A stretch of DNA of 64,000 bases from Streptococcus caballi DSM 19004 (GTDB taxonomy: Bacteria > Bacillota > Bacilli > Lactobacillales > Streptococcaceae). The notes beneath the pieces were generated by a model. The model was not told the DNA's origin, did no database searches, and saw nothing but the letters and a program-made list of their open reading frames with translations. The translations under genes were made by a program, and so were the position numbers. This document shows positions 44,457 through 53,469 of the stretch, one piece after another. The stretch's first letter is position 1, and the number at the start of each line of letters is the position of its first letter. Location: contig NZ_KB904118.1 in NCBI RefSeq assembly GCF_000379985.1, forward strand, positions 2,927 through 66,926, read 5' to 3'.

Positions 44457-45287
44457 TTATTCGGTTAGGGTGAATTGTAAGAATTCTAGAAAATGGTCTG
44501 CCCAGTATTTTTCGTGATGGATTTCGTTGGCCATCACGCGCAGTTGGATATGATCCATAGCTAGTCCTGTTCGGAGAAGAGATTGGTAATAGTGCAAGCT
44601 ACAATCAATATAGGCCTGATTCATGTCAGGAGCAAATTGTTCATCAACCTCATCCCCTTCTTTAGTGCCAACTTGGATATAAACCTTGTTGGCTGGATTA
44701 AGGGGATGATTGTCACAAAAGCGTAGAAAATCACGTTCGCTGAACCAAGAGGCTAATGAGAAGACACCAAGATTTCCAAAAATATCAGGATAGGCAGCTC
44801 CCATATAAGCAGTGATGATACCGCCCATTGAAGATCCAGCAAGGAGAGTGTGTTCGCGGTCGGCTTTGGTACGATAGGTCTTGTCAATGAAAGGCTTAAC
44901 CACGTCAACTACCCATTGACCATAAGCCATTCCATCACCGCCAACAGAAGCTGTTTCGGGGGTTGTCCCCACATCAGTCATCCAAGGAGCGTATTCATTG
45001 AGGCGATTATCTTCCGCATTGTCAATGCCTACCACGATGACCTTTGGTAATTCTTTGTTATTCTTAATCGTTGGGATAATTTTCCAAGAGTAGCCAGAGA
45101 AGGATTCCTTGCTATAAAAGACATTTTGCCCATCGTGCATGTAAAGGACTGGATAGCGAGCCCAGTCTTCCTTGGCATAGTCTTTGGGTAGGAGAACACG
45201 GATGCGACGTTCTTCATCATAGTAGGGAACATGGAGATAGTGTTCTTCCATTTCAAGGTAATAATTGTTTAACTTGGTTTTTTTCAT
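44457..45287 (-). CDS. Alpha/beta hydrolase, esterase D family (PF00756-type)
   Basis: 276 residues of the esterase D type. Seen are PVLYMHDGQNVFY, PKVIVVGIDNAEDNRLNEY, the nucleophile elbow AGSSMGGIITAYM with Ser, and GTKEGDEVDEQFA plus the His near the C-terminus (NEIHHEKYW). The protein has no signal peptide and so acts in the cytoplasm. The substrate is unknown; relatives hydrolyse short acyl esters or siderophore esters. The ATG at 45287 follows GAGGA. It is convergent with rsuA and divergent from dinG. Confidence 0.88.
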   Translation of the reverse strand: MKKTKLNNYYLEMEEHYLHVPYYDEERRIRVLLPKDYAKEDWARYPVLYMHDGQNVFYSKESFSGYSWKIIPTIKNNKELPKVIVVGIDNAEDNRLNEYAPWMTDVGTTPETASVGGDGMAYGQWVVDVVKPFIDKTYRTKADREHTLLAGSSMGGIITAYMGAAYPDIFGNLGVFSLASWFSERDFLRFCDNHPLNPANKVYIQVGTKEGDEVDEQFAPDMNQAYIDCSLHYYQSLLRTGLAMDHIQLRVMANEIHHEKYWADHFLEFLQFTLTE

Positions 45288-45404
45288 AAAATAGTCCTCT
45301 TTTGATTTGACTTTATTATAGCATAAATGACTGGTTTTGTAAGTGTATTTGGAATTTTCAGTCATTTTCAAAATTGTGCTTAGCTGCCGACTTTGTCCTC
45401 TTTA

Positions 45405-45413
45405 TGGTATAAT
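45405..45413 (+). promoter_or_regulatory. Extended -10 promoter just before dinG
   Basis: TATGG-TATAAT (TGG 45405-45407, TATAAT 45408-45413). The ATG starts at 45423, so the transcript leader is about 3 nt or less, without an SD. Confidence 0.65.
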
Positions 45414-45422
45414 TTTACTGTT

Positions 45423-47882
45423 ATGACAAAAGATTTTTCACGAAGATATGCAGTGGTGGACTTGGAGGCGACTGGTGCCAATCATACCGCATCTATTATT
45501 CAGGTTGGGATTGTCATTTTGGAGGACGGCAAGATTGTCCAGACCTATGAGACGGATGTCAATCCCCATGAAGCGCTGAATGAGCATATTATTAAATTGA
45601 CAGGGATTACAGATGAGCAGCTTGCGCAGGCACCTGATTTTTCTCAGGTGGCGCGTGAGATCTACGAGCTGATTGAAGACTGCGTTTTCGTTGCCCACAA
45701 TGTCAAATTTGATGCTAACTTATTGGCTGAACACTTATTTTTAGAAGGTTACGAGTTGCGGACGCCGCGTGTTGACACGGTTGAGTTGGCTCAAGTCTTT
45801 TATCCTACCCTTGAAAAATATACGCTTGGTAATCTGGCTAATTATCTGGGACTTGACTTATCGCACGCCCATACGGCCATTGATGATGCCAAGGCAACAG
45901 CTCAGCTATTTTTCAAAATAAAAGAAAAAATGGCTTCCTTACCTAAATTGGTTTTGGAAAATATTTTAAACTTGGCTGACAATCTTTTGTTTGAAAGCAG
46001 AATGGTGATTGAAGAAGCTTTTGAAAAGGCTCAGTCAAGCTTGCCTGACTGCTATCTCGAGGTGGCAGGACTAGTTTTGCGAAAAGAAGAAGCGATGTCG
46101 CCTCGTCGAAAATTATCTGCTGATTTTGATGTCAATTTGGCACTCTTAGGCTTGGATGCAAGAGCTAAACAGCAGCTTTTTGCGGACTTGGTGTCAGATG
46201 CTTTCGACAAACCTCAGATCAGCTTTTTAGAGGCTCAGGCTGGATTAGGCAAAACTTACGGCTATCTTTTACCTTTACTTTATCTGGCTCAGGAGCAGGT
46301 TATTGTTTCTGTTCCAACAAAGATTTTACAGGATCAGATTATGGCTAACGAGGTCAAGAAAATCAAAGAAATCTTTCATATTTCTTGCCACAGCATCAAG
46401 GGACCTCAGAATTACATTAAGTTGGATGATTTCTATGCCAGCCTTCATCATGTTGGGGACAATCGTTTGGTTAATCGCTATAAAATGCAGATTTTAGTCT
46501 GGCTTTTAGAAACTGAGACGGGAGATCTTGATGAAATCAAGCAAAAGCAACGCTTTCAGGCTTATTTCGACCAGATTAAGCATGATGGCAATCTTAGCAG
46601 CAAGTCCTTATTTGGCGAACAAGACTTTTGGCATAGGTCTTACGCAAAATCTCAGGCCAGTCAGCTTTTGCTCGTCAACCACGCTTATTTCTTAGATCGG
46701 GTTCAGGATGACAAGGCTTTTGCGGCTAAGAAGGTTTTGGTTTTTGATGAAGCGCAAAAATTACTTTTAAATTTGGAACAGTTTTCAAGACGACAGCTCA
46801 ATGTTACCAAGCTACTCCAGCAGATGACTAAAGATTTACAGGAATCGTCTTCTTTACTGGAAAAACGTCTCTTGGAAAGTTTGTCTTTTGACCTCAGTCA
46901 TTTGGTCAGTCGTTTTTATAAGTCGCGAAGGGCGAATTTGTCAACTGAGGATTTGCAAGCTATCAGACAAAGCAGTCTAGAATTGTCAAGCGGTGGTTAC
47001 GAAACCTTAAAAGAAATGTTTCTAGGACATTTTGATGATTTCTGGTTGGAAACAGCTATAGAAAATGAAAAACGTGTAACCTACTTAAATGCCAGCAGTA
47101 ATGCTTTTCTTAATTTCAAAAAATTTTTACCTGAAACCCGTAAGACTTACATGGTTTCAGCAACTCTACAAATCAGTTCCCAGGTCAGTTTGGCTGACCT
47201 TATGGGATTTGATGACTTTGATTTTAGTAGCATAAAAAAAGATCGTAATCAGTCGCAGACTGTTTTTATTGACAAGCAAATGCCAGACCTAAGCCAGCTG
47301 TCTGAAGAAACTTACGCGCAGGAAATTGCTCAACGTCTGATTAGTCTTAAGCAGCTAGACCAGCCAGTTTTGGTTCTCTTCAATGCTAAGAAGACGATGC
47401 TGGATGTCTCTGACTTGCTGGATAGGGCTGATCTGAATCACCTCACCCAGGACAAAAATGGCACGGCCTACAATATCAAGCGTCGTTTTGAAAATGGTGA
47501 AAGTCAATTTTTACTGGGCACAGGAGCCTTTTGGGAAGGTGTTGATTTTGTGCAAGCTGACCGAATGGTTGAAGTTATCACACGACTACCTTTTGAGAAT
47601 CCCAAGGATGCCTTTGTCAAGAAGATTAATTCCTATCTGACAAGTCAGGGTAAAAGTCCATTCTATGATTACTCGCTACCTCTGACTATTCTTAAGCTAA
47701 AACAGGCTATTGGCAGAACCATGCGGCGAGAAAATCAGCGTTCGGCAGTTCTTATCTTGGACAGTCGTATCATCAACAAGCGTTATGGGAAAACGATTTA
47801 CCAAAGTTTGGAAGCAGAATTTGACCTGTCAAGTCAAAAATTTACTAACTGCCTCACTGAAATAAGGAATTTTTTGATATAA
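45423..47882 (+). CDS. dinG: DinG family protein with N-terminal DnaQ-like exonuclease domain
   Basis: 819 residues. An N-terminal DEDDh 3'-5' exonuclease (VVDLEATGANH, FVAHNVKFDANLL, LSHAHTAIDDAKAT) is joined to an SF2 DinG/XPD-like domain with Walker A AQAGLGKTYG, DEAQK, LGTGAFWEGVDF and QAIGRTMRRE. Firmicute members of this type lack the Fe-S cysteines of E. coli DinG and act as nucleases. The ATG at 45423 gives the canonical start; the frame from 45393 overlaps the -10. No SD is present, which makes it near-leaderless. It leads the ypmB-aspB-asnS run. Confidence 0.94.
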   Translation: MTKDFSRRYAVVDLEATGANHTASIIQVGIVILEDGKIVQTYETDVNPHEALNEHIIKLTGITDEQLAQAPDFSQVAREIYELIEDCVFVAHNVKFDANLLAEHLFLEGYELRTPRVDTVELAQVFYPTLEKYTLGNLANYLGLDLSHAHTAIDDAKATAQLFFKIKEKMASLPKLVLENILNLADNLLFESRMVIEEAFEKAQSSLPDCYLEVAGLVLRKEEAMSPRRKLSADFDVNLALLGLDARAKQQLFADLVSDAFDKPQISFLEAQAGLGKTYGYLLPLLYLAQEQVIVSVPTKILQDQIMANEVKKIKEIFHISCHSIKGPQNYIKLDDFYASLHHVGDNRLVNRYKMQILVWLLETETGDLDEIKQKQRFQAYFDQIKHDGNLSSKSLFGEQDFWHRSYAKSQASQLLLVNHAYFLDRVQDDKAFAAKKVLVFDEAQKLLLNLEQFSRRQLNVTKLLQQMTKDLQESSSLLEKRLLESLSFDLSHLVSRFYKSRRANLSTEDLQAIRQSSLELSSGGYETLKEMFLGHFDDFWLETAIENEKRVTYLNASSNAFLNFKKFLPETRKTYMVSATLQISSQVSLADLMGFDDFDFSSIKKDRNQSQTVFIDKQMPDLSQLSEETYAQEIAQRLISLKQLDQPVLVLFNAKKTMLDVSDLLDRADLNHLTQDKNGTAYNIKRRFENGESQFLLGTGAFWEGVDFVQADRMVEVITRLPFENPKDAFVKKINSYLTSQGKSPFYDYSLPLTILKLKQAIGRTMRRENQRSAVLILDSRIINKRYGKTIYQSLEAEFDLSSQKFTNCLTEIRNFLI

Positions 47883-47911
47883 TAGAGGGCATAGTAGATA
47901 AGGAGAGCAAA

Positions 47912-48382
47912 GTGAAAAAATTAAGTACCTTTCAGCAATTTCTCATCGGCTTTGACAGCATTTTGCTTATCCTGCTGATTCTTGTGCCAAGCCTCCTTTA
48001 CCTATCTGTGAAGCCTAAGCTTGATGGCGAAAAATCAGCCCAAAAAGTGGCTCAAAACTACGCTAAGTTTAGTCAAGTCAGTGATGTTGAAACTTTCAAT
48101 GGTCAAAAAACTTACTATAGTGTTTTTGGAAAAGGTTCGGACGGAAGTGACCGAGTTGTTTTGGTAGATGAGGATGGCAAGGTGATTGAGCAGCTGAGAC
48201 CGACCGATGGCATTACTGCTAAGAAAGCCTTGACTCTGGCCAATCAGGCTGGTGCAAGTAATGCTAGTAAGGTCGTCCTAGGCGTTTACGATAAGGATGT
48301 GATATGGGAAGTAACTGCGGCTAACGGTTACTACCTGATTAATTTTAAAACTGGGGAGCTCGTCAAAAAGGAGGAAGTATGA
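47912..48382 (+). CDS. ypmB: YpmB family protein (DUF5590-like)
   Basis: 156 residues with one N-terminal membrane helix (FDSILLILLILVPSLLYLSV) and an extracytoplasmic part with two PepSY-like halves (YYSVFGKGSDGSDRVVLVDEDGKVIEQL and VYDKDVIWEVTAANGYYLINFKTGEL). It begins with GTG after AAGGAGAG. YpmB lies between dinG and aspB in many Firmicutes and has no known function. It overlaps aspB by 4 bp (ATGA). Confidence 0.9.
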   Translation: MKKLSTFQQFLIGFDSILLILLILVPSLLYLSVKPKLDGEKSAQKVAQNYAKFSQVSDVETFNGQKTYYSVFGKGSDGSDRVVLVDEDGKVIEQLRPTDGITAKKALTLANQAGASNASKVVLGVYDKDVIWEVTAANGYYLINFKTGELVKKEEV

Positions 48383-49560
48383 CAAAACTATCAAATCGTG
48401 TTTTAGACATGGAAGAAAGCGTAACATTAGCAGCAAGTGCGCGTGCTAAAGCTTTGAAAGCTCAAGGGCGTGACATCTTATCCTTGACCTTAGGAGAACC
48501 TGATTTTGTGACCCCTAAAAATATCCAAGATGCAGCCATTGAAGCTATTCAAAATGGTAAAGCAAGTTTCTATACAGTTGCTTCTGGTTTACCTGAACTT
48601 AAGGTTGCCATCAGCGACTACATGGAAAAATTCTATGGCTATGCTGTACCAGCCAATGAAATTGTCGTTGGGACAGGTGCCAAGTTTATTCTTTATGCTT
48701 TCTTTGCAACGGTGCTTAATCCAGGTGATGAGGTCATCATTCCAACTCCATGTTGGGTATCTTATGTTGACCAAGTAAAAATGGTTGATGGTGTGCCAGT
48801 GACTTTCCAAACGACAGAGGCTAACGATTTTAAGGCAACTGTTAAACAGCTAGAAGCAGCACGCACAGACAGAACCAAAGTTCTCTTGCTGAATTCACCT
48901 TCTAATCCAACAGGAATGATTTACAGCAAGGATGAATTGCAAGCCATCGGTGATTGGGCAGTCGAACACAACATTCTGATATTGGCGGATGATATTTATG
49001 GCCGTTTGGTTTACAATGGCAATGAATTTACAGCAATTTCTGGTTTGTCAGAAGCTATTCGTAAACAGACTATTGTGGTCAATGGTGTGTCTAAGACCTA
49101 TGCTATGACAGGCTGGCGTGTCGGTTTTGCCGTTGGTAATCCTGAAATCATCGCAGGTATAGCTAAAATCATTAGTCAGACCACTTCTAATCTGACCGCT
49201 GTTTCCCAATACGCAGCCATTGAAGCCCTGACTGGGGATCAATCGTCTATTGAAGTTATGCGTCAGGCCTTTGAAGAGCGTCTCAATACCATTTATCCAC
49301 TTCTTAACGAAGTACCAGGATTTGAGGTTATCAAACCGCAAGGAGCCTTTTACCTCTTCCCAAACGTCAAGAAAGCCATGGAAATGAAGGGTTACACTGA
49401 TGTCACTGAATTTACCAATGCCATTCTTGAAGAAGCAGAAGTGGCCTTGGTAACCGGTGCAGGATTCGGTGCCCCTGAAAATGTTCGCCTCAGTTATGCA
49501 ACTGACCTTGATACCCTTAAAGAAGCTGTTCGTCGTCTTAAGGCATTTATGGAGAAGTAA
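48379..49560 (+). CDS. aspB: Aspartate aminotransferase, class I fold
   Basis: 393 residues. A PLP-dependent transaminase: LTLGEPDFVTPKNIQDAA for substrate, LLNSPSNPTGMIYS, DDIYGRLVYNG, and the PLP lysine in VSKTYAMTGWRVGF (about residue 239). The C-terminal GFGAPENVRLSYA holds the carboxylate-binding Arg. The neighbourhood (aspB-asnS) suggests a role in aspartate and asparagine supply. It overlaps ypmB upstream; a decayed VOC gene and then asnS follow. The ATG is after AGGAGG. Confidence 0.95.
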   Translation: MTKLSNRVLDMEESVTLAASARAKALKAQGRDILSLTLGEPDFVTPKNIQDAAIEAIQNGKASFYTVASGLPELKVAISDYMEKFYGYAVPANEIVVGTGAKFILYAFFATVLNPGDEVIIPTPCWVSYVDQVKMVDGVPVTFQTTEANDFKATVKQLEAARTDRTKVLLLNSPSNPTGMIYSKDELQAIGDWAVEHNILILADDIYGRLVYNGNEFTAISGLSEAIRKQTIVVNGVSKTYAMTGWRVGFAVGNPEIIAGIAKIISQTTSNLTAVSQYAAIEALTGDQSSIEVMRQAFEERLNTIYPLLNEVPGFEVIKPQGAFYLFPNVKKAMEMKGYTDVTEFTNAILEEAEVALVTGAGFGAPENVRLSYATDLDTLKEAVRRLKAFMEK

Positions 49561-50021
49561 ATGATTGATCATTTTGGCATCAAAGTAAAGAATTTAGGAA
49601 TTCCTAAGGCTTTTTATCAAGCAACCCTAGCTCCTTTGAACTATAAAATTCAATTTGATAATGAGTAGGCAGCGAGCTTTGCAGAGCCAAGAAACGCAGA
49701 TCCGACAGGTGATTTTTGGTTAAATGTTGGTCAACAAGAGCCTGAGCATTTTGCCTTTAGTGCCCAGAATGAAAAGGAAGTAGAAGCCTTCTATCAAGCA
49801 GCTTTGGCAGCCGGTGGCAAGGACAATGGTGCTCCAGGTGAGCGCAGTCAGTATCATCTAGGTTATTACGCTGCCTACATCATTGACCCAGATGGAAATA
49901 ATATTGAGGCGATTAGGAGCTTTCTTGCCCACATCCCCCTTGTAGCTACATCATTGACCCAGATGGAAATAATATTGAGGCTGTTTATCATAAAAATAAA
50001 AGAAAAGAGAAAAGAATTTAA
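49561..50021 (+). pseudogene. VOC/glyoxalase-fold protein, broken by stop and duplication
   Basis: The frame starts MIDHFGIKVKNLGIPKAFYQ right after the aspB stop and is a vicinal-oxygen-chelate domain. A TAG at 49666-49668 stops it after 35 codons; the frame then continues with DPTGDFWLNVGQQEPEHFAF and HLGYYAAYIIDPDGNNIEA, so the in-frame protein is otherwise readable. Near its end a 36-bp segment is repeated 71 bp on (49875-49910 and 49946-49981), with 35 unrelated bases between, which shifts the frame. The original end, [14 protein letters not shown], can be read only after the second copy. Two independent lesions mean it is dead. Confidence 0.85.
49875..49981 (+). repeat. 36-bp direct duplication inside the VOC pseudogene
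   Basis: Both copies read CTACATCATTGACCCAGATG and 16 more identical bases (49875-49910, 49946-49981). The spacer of 35 bp has no visible partner in the window. The offset of 71 bp is not a multiple of three. Confidence 0.9.
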
Positions 50022-51367
50022 TGACTAAAGATTTAGTAAGCATTATTGACATTCCCAAGCATGTTGGTAAAGAAGTTACCATAGGTAGCTGGGTTGCCAA
50101 CAAATCAGGAAAAGGTAAAATTGCCTTCCTACAACTTCGTGACGGGACTGCTTTCTTTCAAGCAGTTGCTTTCAAACCAAACTTTATTGAAAAATATGGT
50201 GAAGAAGCAGGTCTTGAAAAATTCAATACCATCAAGCATCTGAGCCAAGAAACTTCTGTTTATGTGACAGGTCTTGTCAAAGAAGATGAACGTTCAAAAT
50301 TTGGTTATGAGCTAGATATCACTGATATTGAAGTGATTGGTGAGTCACAAGATTATCCAATTACGCCAAAAGAGCACGGGACAGACTTCCTTATGGATAA
50401 CCGCCACTTGTGGTTGCGTTCCCGTAAACAAATGGCTATTATGCAAATTCGTAACGCAATCATCTATGCGACTTACGATTTCTTTGATAAAAATGGTTTC
50501 ATCAAGTTCGACAGCCCAATCTTGTCAGGAAATGCTGCCGAAGATTCAACAGAATTGTTTGAAACGGATTACTTCGGTCAGCCAGCATTTTTGAGCCAAT
50601 CCGGCCAGCTTTATCTTGAAGCAGGTGCTATGGCCCTTGGTCGTGTCTTTGACTTTGGTCCAGTATTCCGTGCTGAAAAATCAAAAACACGCCGTCACTT
50701 AACTGAGTTCTGGATGATGGATGCCGAATACTCATTCCTTAGCCACGAAGAATCTCTTGACCTTCAAGAAGCTTATGTTAAAGCCCTTATCCAAGGTGTT
50801 ATTGACCGTGCGCCACAAGCCCTTGAAATCATGGAACGTGATGTGGAACTGCTCAAGAGCTATATTGAAAAACCATTCAAACGAGTGTCTTACGATGATG
50901 CTATCGACCTTCTTCAAGAACATGAAAATGATGCAGATACAGATTACGAACATGTTGAACACGGAGATGACTTTGGTTCACCTCATGAAACATGGATTTC
51001 AAACTACTTTGGTGTGCCAACCTTCGTTGTTAATTACCCAGCAAGCTTTAAGGCCTTCTACATGAAACCAGTTCCTGGGCATCCAGAGCGCGTCATCTGT
51101 GCGGATCTCTTGGCACCAGAAGGCTACGGCGAAATCATTGGTGGCTCTATGCGTGAAGAAAACTACGATGCCCTTGTTGCTAAGATGGACGAGCTTGGAA
51201 TGGATAAGTCTGAATACGAATTCTACCTTGATCTCCGTAAATATGGCTCAGTGCCACACGGCGGATTTGGTATTGGTATTGAACGTATGGTAACTTTCGT
51301 AGCAGGAACAAAACATATCCGTGAAGCCATCCCATTCCCACGTATGTTACATCGTATTAAACCATAA
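50021..51367 (+). CDS. asnS: Asparaginyl-tRNA synthetase
   Basis: 448 residues. Class IIb synthetase that charges tRNA-Asn. The OB-fold anticodon domain ([25 protein letters not shown]) is followed by the catalytic core with [20 protein letters not shown], motif 2 [25 protein letters not shown], and motif 3 [15 protein letters not shown]. It begins immediately after the VOC pseudogene (TAATG overlap) and is the last gene of the dinG run. AAAGAG is a modest SD. Codon bias is high, as expected for an essential gene. Confidence 0.97.
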   Translation: MTKDLVSIIDIPKHVGKEVTIGSWVANKSGKGKIAFLQLRDGTAFFQAVAFKPNFIEKYGEEAGLEKFNTIKHLSQETSVYVTGLVKEDERSKFGYELDITDIEVIGESQDYPITPKEHGTDFLMDNRHLWLRSRKQMAIMQIRNAIIYATYDFFDKNGFIKFDSPILSGNAAEDSTELFETDYFGQPAFLSQSGQLYLEAGAMALGRVFDFGPVFRAEKSKTRRHLTEFWMMDAEYSFLSHEESLDLQEAYVKALIQGVIDRAPQALEIMERDVELLKSYIEKPFKRVSYDDAIDLLQEHENDADTDYEHVEHGDDFGSPHETWISNYFGVPTFVVNYPASFKAFYMKPVPGHPERVICADLLAPEGYGEIIGGSMREENYDALVAKMDELGMDKSEYEFYLDLRKYGSVPHGGFGIGIERMVTFVAGTKHIREAIPFPRMLHRIKP

Positions 51368-51376
51368 AAATGACTT

Positions 51377-51421
51377 AAACCGTCCCCTCTTAGGGAATTT
51401 CTAGAGGGGAACGGTTTTTTG
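51377..51421 (+). terminator. Terminator of asnS
   Basis: AACCGTCCCCTCT pairs with AGAGGGGAACGGTT with one bulge, then TTTTG. Confidence 0.85.
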
Positions 51422-51480
51422 TTTGTGAAATTCACGTTTTCTTCAACTTTTCATTTTTAAATATGATAGATGGTAAATTA

Positions 51481-51655
51481 ATACTTAATAAAAATCAAAT
51501 TCTGAATTACAATGATGATATGAACTTTACACAATCCCAAATAAGAGAACTCAAATCAGCTCTAAAAGATAAAACATTGACTTCCTATCACAAATGGATT
51601 CAAGTTGTGTATTTTCGCTCCCCAAAGATGACTTATTTTGATTTTCATTGAGTAT
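51481..51655 (+). mobile_element. IS630-type miniature element (deletion derivative)
   Basis: A 175-bp element from ATACTTAATAAAAATC (51481-51496) to GATTTTCATTGAGTAT (51640-51655), inverted repeats that match at 14 of 16 positions. Inside, an ATG at 51520 opens MNFTQSQIRELKSALKDKTL and YHKWIQVVYFRSPKMTYF, which resembles the N-terminal helix-turn-helix start of IS630-family transposases; it then runs straight into the right end. It is therefore an internally deleted IS copy. Its ends are those of the 96-bp element at 35704. Confidence 0.65.
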
Positions 51656-51686
51656 AAATTTTAAAAAAGGAAATTAACAAAAATAG

Positions 51687-51720
51687 GGCCTGCTCAATAT
51701 TAAAGAGCAGGCCTCATTTT
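51687..51720. terminator. Terminator of the ars-like operon
   Basis: GGCCTGCTC (51687-51695) pairs with GAGCAGGCC (51705-51713), with TATTTTTG on the minus side and TCATTTTTG on the plus side. It lies 10 bp after the arsC stop. Confidence 0.88.
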
Positions 51721-51723
51721 TGA

Positions 51724-52146
51724 TTAGGAAAAGTCATCTTGTGAGTTGGTTGCTATCCTATCTGATAGGTATTGTAATCGATGTTGAATGTGATAAATTA
51801 CTGACAGAAATGTTTCGTCGTCTTGGCCGCTTGGATCTTCTAAGCCCCAATCTTCTCTGAAGCGGCAAGGAAGATTAGGACAATGGACATTGCAGCCCAT
51901 AGTAATCAGAATATCAATAGCTGGTAAGTCACTGATAAGCTTTGGGTATTGCTCTTTTTCCATATCAAGGTCAAATTGCTCTTTCATGATACGAACAGCA
52001 TCCTGATTGATTTGTGGTTTTGTTTCTGTTCCTGCGGAGTACGCGTCAAAGATGCTGGAATAGTCCTTTTTAGCAAGAGCTTCAGCCATCTGACTTCGAC
52101 AAGAATTATGGACACAGACAAAGGCTACCTTAGGCTTTCGTGTCAT
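51724..52146 (-). CDS. arsC: Low-molecular-weight-phosphatase-type arsenate reductase ArsC
   Basis: 140 residues. The P-loop CVHNSCRSQ is the CX5R site of thioredoxin-linked ArsC and of LMW phosphatases; the pair of further Cys in MGCNVHCPNLPC supplies the redox relay that defines arsenate reductases. DPSG near residue 117 holds the catalytic Asp. It reduces arsenate to arsenite. It is the last gene of a three-gene run (permease, thioredoxin-like, ArsC) and overlaps the thioredoxin-like gene by 17 bp, so the reductant may be supplied by its neighbour (inference). Confidence 0.92.
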   Translation of the reverse strand: MTRKPKVAFVCVHNSCRSQMAEALAKKDYSSIFDAYSAGTETKPQINQDAVRIMKEQFDLDMEKEQYPKLISDLPAIDILITMGCNVHCPNLPCRFREDWGLEDPSGQDDETFLSVIYHIQHRLQYLSDRIATNSQDDFS

Positions 52147-52396
52147 GGAGTTTCTCCTGAATGATGACTTTCACTTCGTCAACAGTTAAGACTTTCCCTG
52201 CTGATACAACTTTTTCATTTAAGACAAGAGCAGGTGTAGACATCACTCCATAAGCAGCGACTTTAACAAAATCCCTTTCATGATCAATGGTGACGACCAA
52301 ATGTTCTTCTTCACAGGCTTGTTTCACATGAGCTTCTAAGAGGTTGCATTTTTTACAACCAGAACCGAGTATTTTGAAAATGATTTCTTGAGACAT
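52130..52396 (-). CDS. Small thioredoxin-like redox protein
   Basis: 88 residues of the thioredoxin-fold 'redox-active disulfide protein 2' type. The active site is LGSGCKKCNLLEAHV, a CxxC close to the N-terminus; AYGVMSTPALVLNEKVVSAGK carries the cis-Pro. It overlaps arsC and lies 12 bp after the permease gene. In ars-type clusters such proteins accompany permeases and reductases, probably to recycle ArsC or bind the metalloid. No signal peptide. Confidence 0.9.
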   Translation of the reverse strand: MSQEIIFKILGSGCKKCNLLEAHVKQACEEEHLVVTIDHERDFVKVAAYGVMSTPALVLNEKVVSAGKVLTVDEVKVIIQEKLHDTKA

Positions 52397-52408
52397 GATA
52401 ATTTTCTC

Positions 52409-53404
52409 CTAAAAAATAATAGTTTGTAAAGCATTAAATAAATAGCCTACAACAATGATACCGACGGAACAAACCGCTATAAATGTGGCTAATAATTGCG
52501 GTTTTATAGCCCTCCTTAACATGATAAGAGATGGTAGGCTGAGGGTTGTGACAGCCATCATAAAGGATAAAATGGTTCCTAATTGTGCTCCCTTGTCCAA
52601 CAAGGCTTCGGCGACTGGAATTGAACCAAAAATATCAGCGTACATCGGAATCCCTATGAGAGTTGCCAGAACCACTCCAAAAGGATTACGGCTGCCTAAT
52701 ACCATTGCTATCCAATTTTCTGGTATCCAATTATGAATGACTGCGCCAATACCAACGCCGATTAAAATATAAGGAAAGACTTTTTTAAAGGTTTCACTGA
52801 CCTGTGCTTTGGCAAAGTGAAGCCTATCCTGATAAGATAAGGTTTCTGGTTCTCTATTAGCAACCCGAGCAGTCTTGACAAAATCCTCGACATACTTCTC
52901 CATGCCCAGTTTTTCAATAAGACTTCCTCCAATAACGGCAATGACAAGACCCAAGATAACATAGATAATGGCTATTCTACTTCCAAAAATACTCATCAAA
53001 AGGATCAAACTTCCCAAGTCCACCATAGGTGATGAGATCAAAAATGAAAAGGTCACTCCAACTGAAAGTCCAGCACTGGTAAAGCCCATAAAAAGCGGAA
53101 TAGATGAACAAGAACAAAACGGAGTAATAGTTCCTAATAAGGCAGAAATCATATTTGCTGTGAGACCATCAAAGCGGCTTAAAATCCGACGACTGCGCTC
53201 TGGTGGAAAATAACTTTGGATATAGGAAATGGCAAAGATGAGGACACAGAGAAGAATGGTAATCTTGATGATATCAAAGAAGAAAAATTGTAAACTTCCT
53301 CCTAGTCTGGACGATAAATCAATTCCAAACAGTGATAAGACTTTCCCGATGACCTCATTTAGCCAGGTCATTTTTAGTAGCTGATCTTGAACAAAAGACC
53401 ACAT
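52409..53404 (-). CDS. YraQ/ArsP-type permease (DUF318)
   Basis: 331 residues with about eight membrane segments. The signature TPFCSCSSIPLFMGFTSAGL, with its Cys-x-Cys, is diagnostic of the YraQ/ArsP permease family, and the second half repeats the pattern around GIPMYADIFGSIPVAEALL. ArsP members export trivalent organoarsenicals; others are uncharacterised. The coupling with ArsC and a thioredoxin-like protein suggests arsenic export here. The ATG at 53404 follows GGAG. An ArsR-type palindrome lies 22 bp upstream. Specificity is not proven. Confidence 0.88.
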   Translation of the reverse strand: MWSFVQDQLLKMTWLNEVIGKVLSLFGIDLSSRLGGSLQFFFFDIIKITILLCVLIFAISYIQSYFPPERSRRILSRFDGLTANMISALLGTITPFCSCSSIPLFMGFTSAGLSVGVTFSFLISSPMVDLGSLILLMSIFGSRIAIIYVILGLVIAVIGGSLIEKLGMEKYVEDFVKTARVANREPETLSYQDRLHFAKAQVSETFKKVFPYILIGVGIGAVIHNWIPENWIAMVLGSRNPFGVVLATLIGIPMYADIFGSIPVAEALLDKGAQLGTILSFMMAVTTLSLPSLIMLRRAIKPQLLATFIAVCSVGIIVVGYLFNALQTIIF

Positions 53405-53425
53405 GATAAGAATCTCCTTTATAAT

Positions 53426-53445
53426 ATATCAATTTTTTTTGATAT
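53426..53445 (-). promoter_or_regulatory. ArsR-type operator upstream of the permease
   Basis: ATATCAA-N6-TTGATAT (53426-53445), a perfect palindrome with the ATCAA-N6-TTGAT core of ArsR boxes, between the arsR stop and the permease start. Confidence 0.8.
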
Positions 53446-53469
53446 GTTTTGTAAAATGGAAAGCCATAA

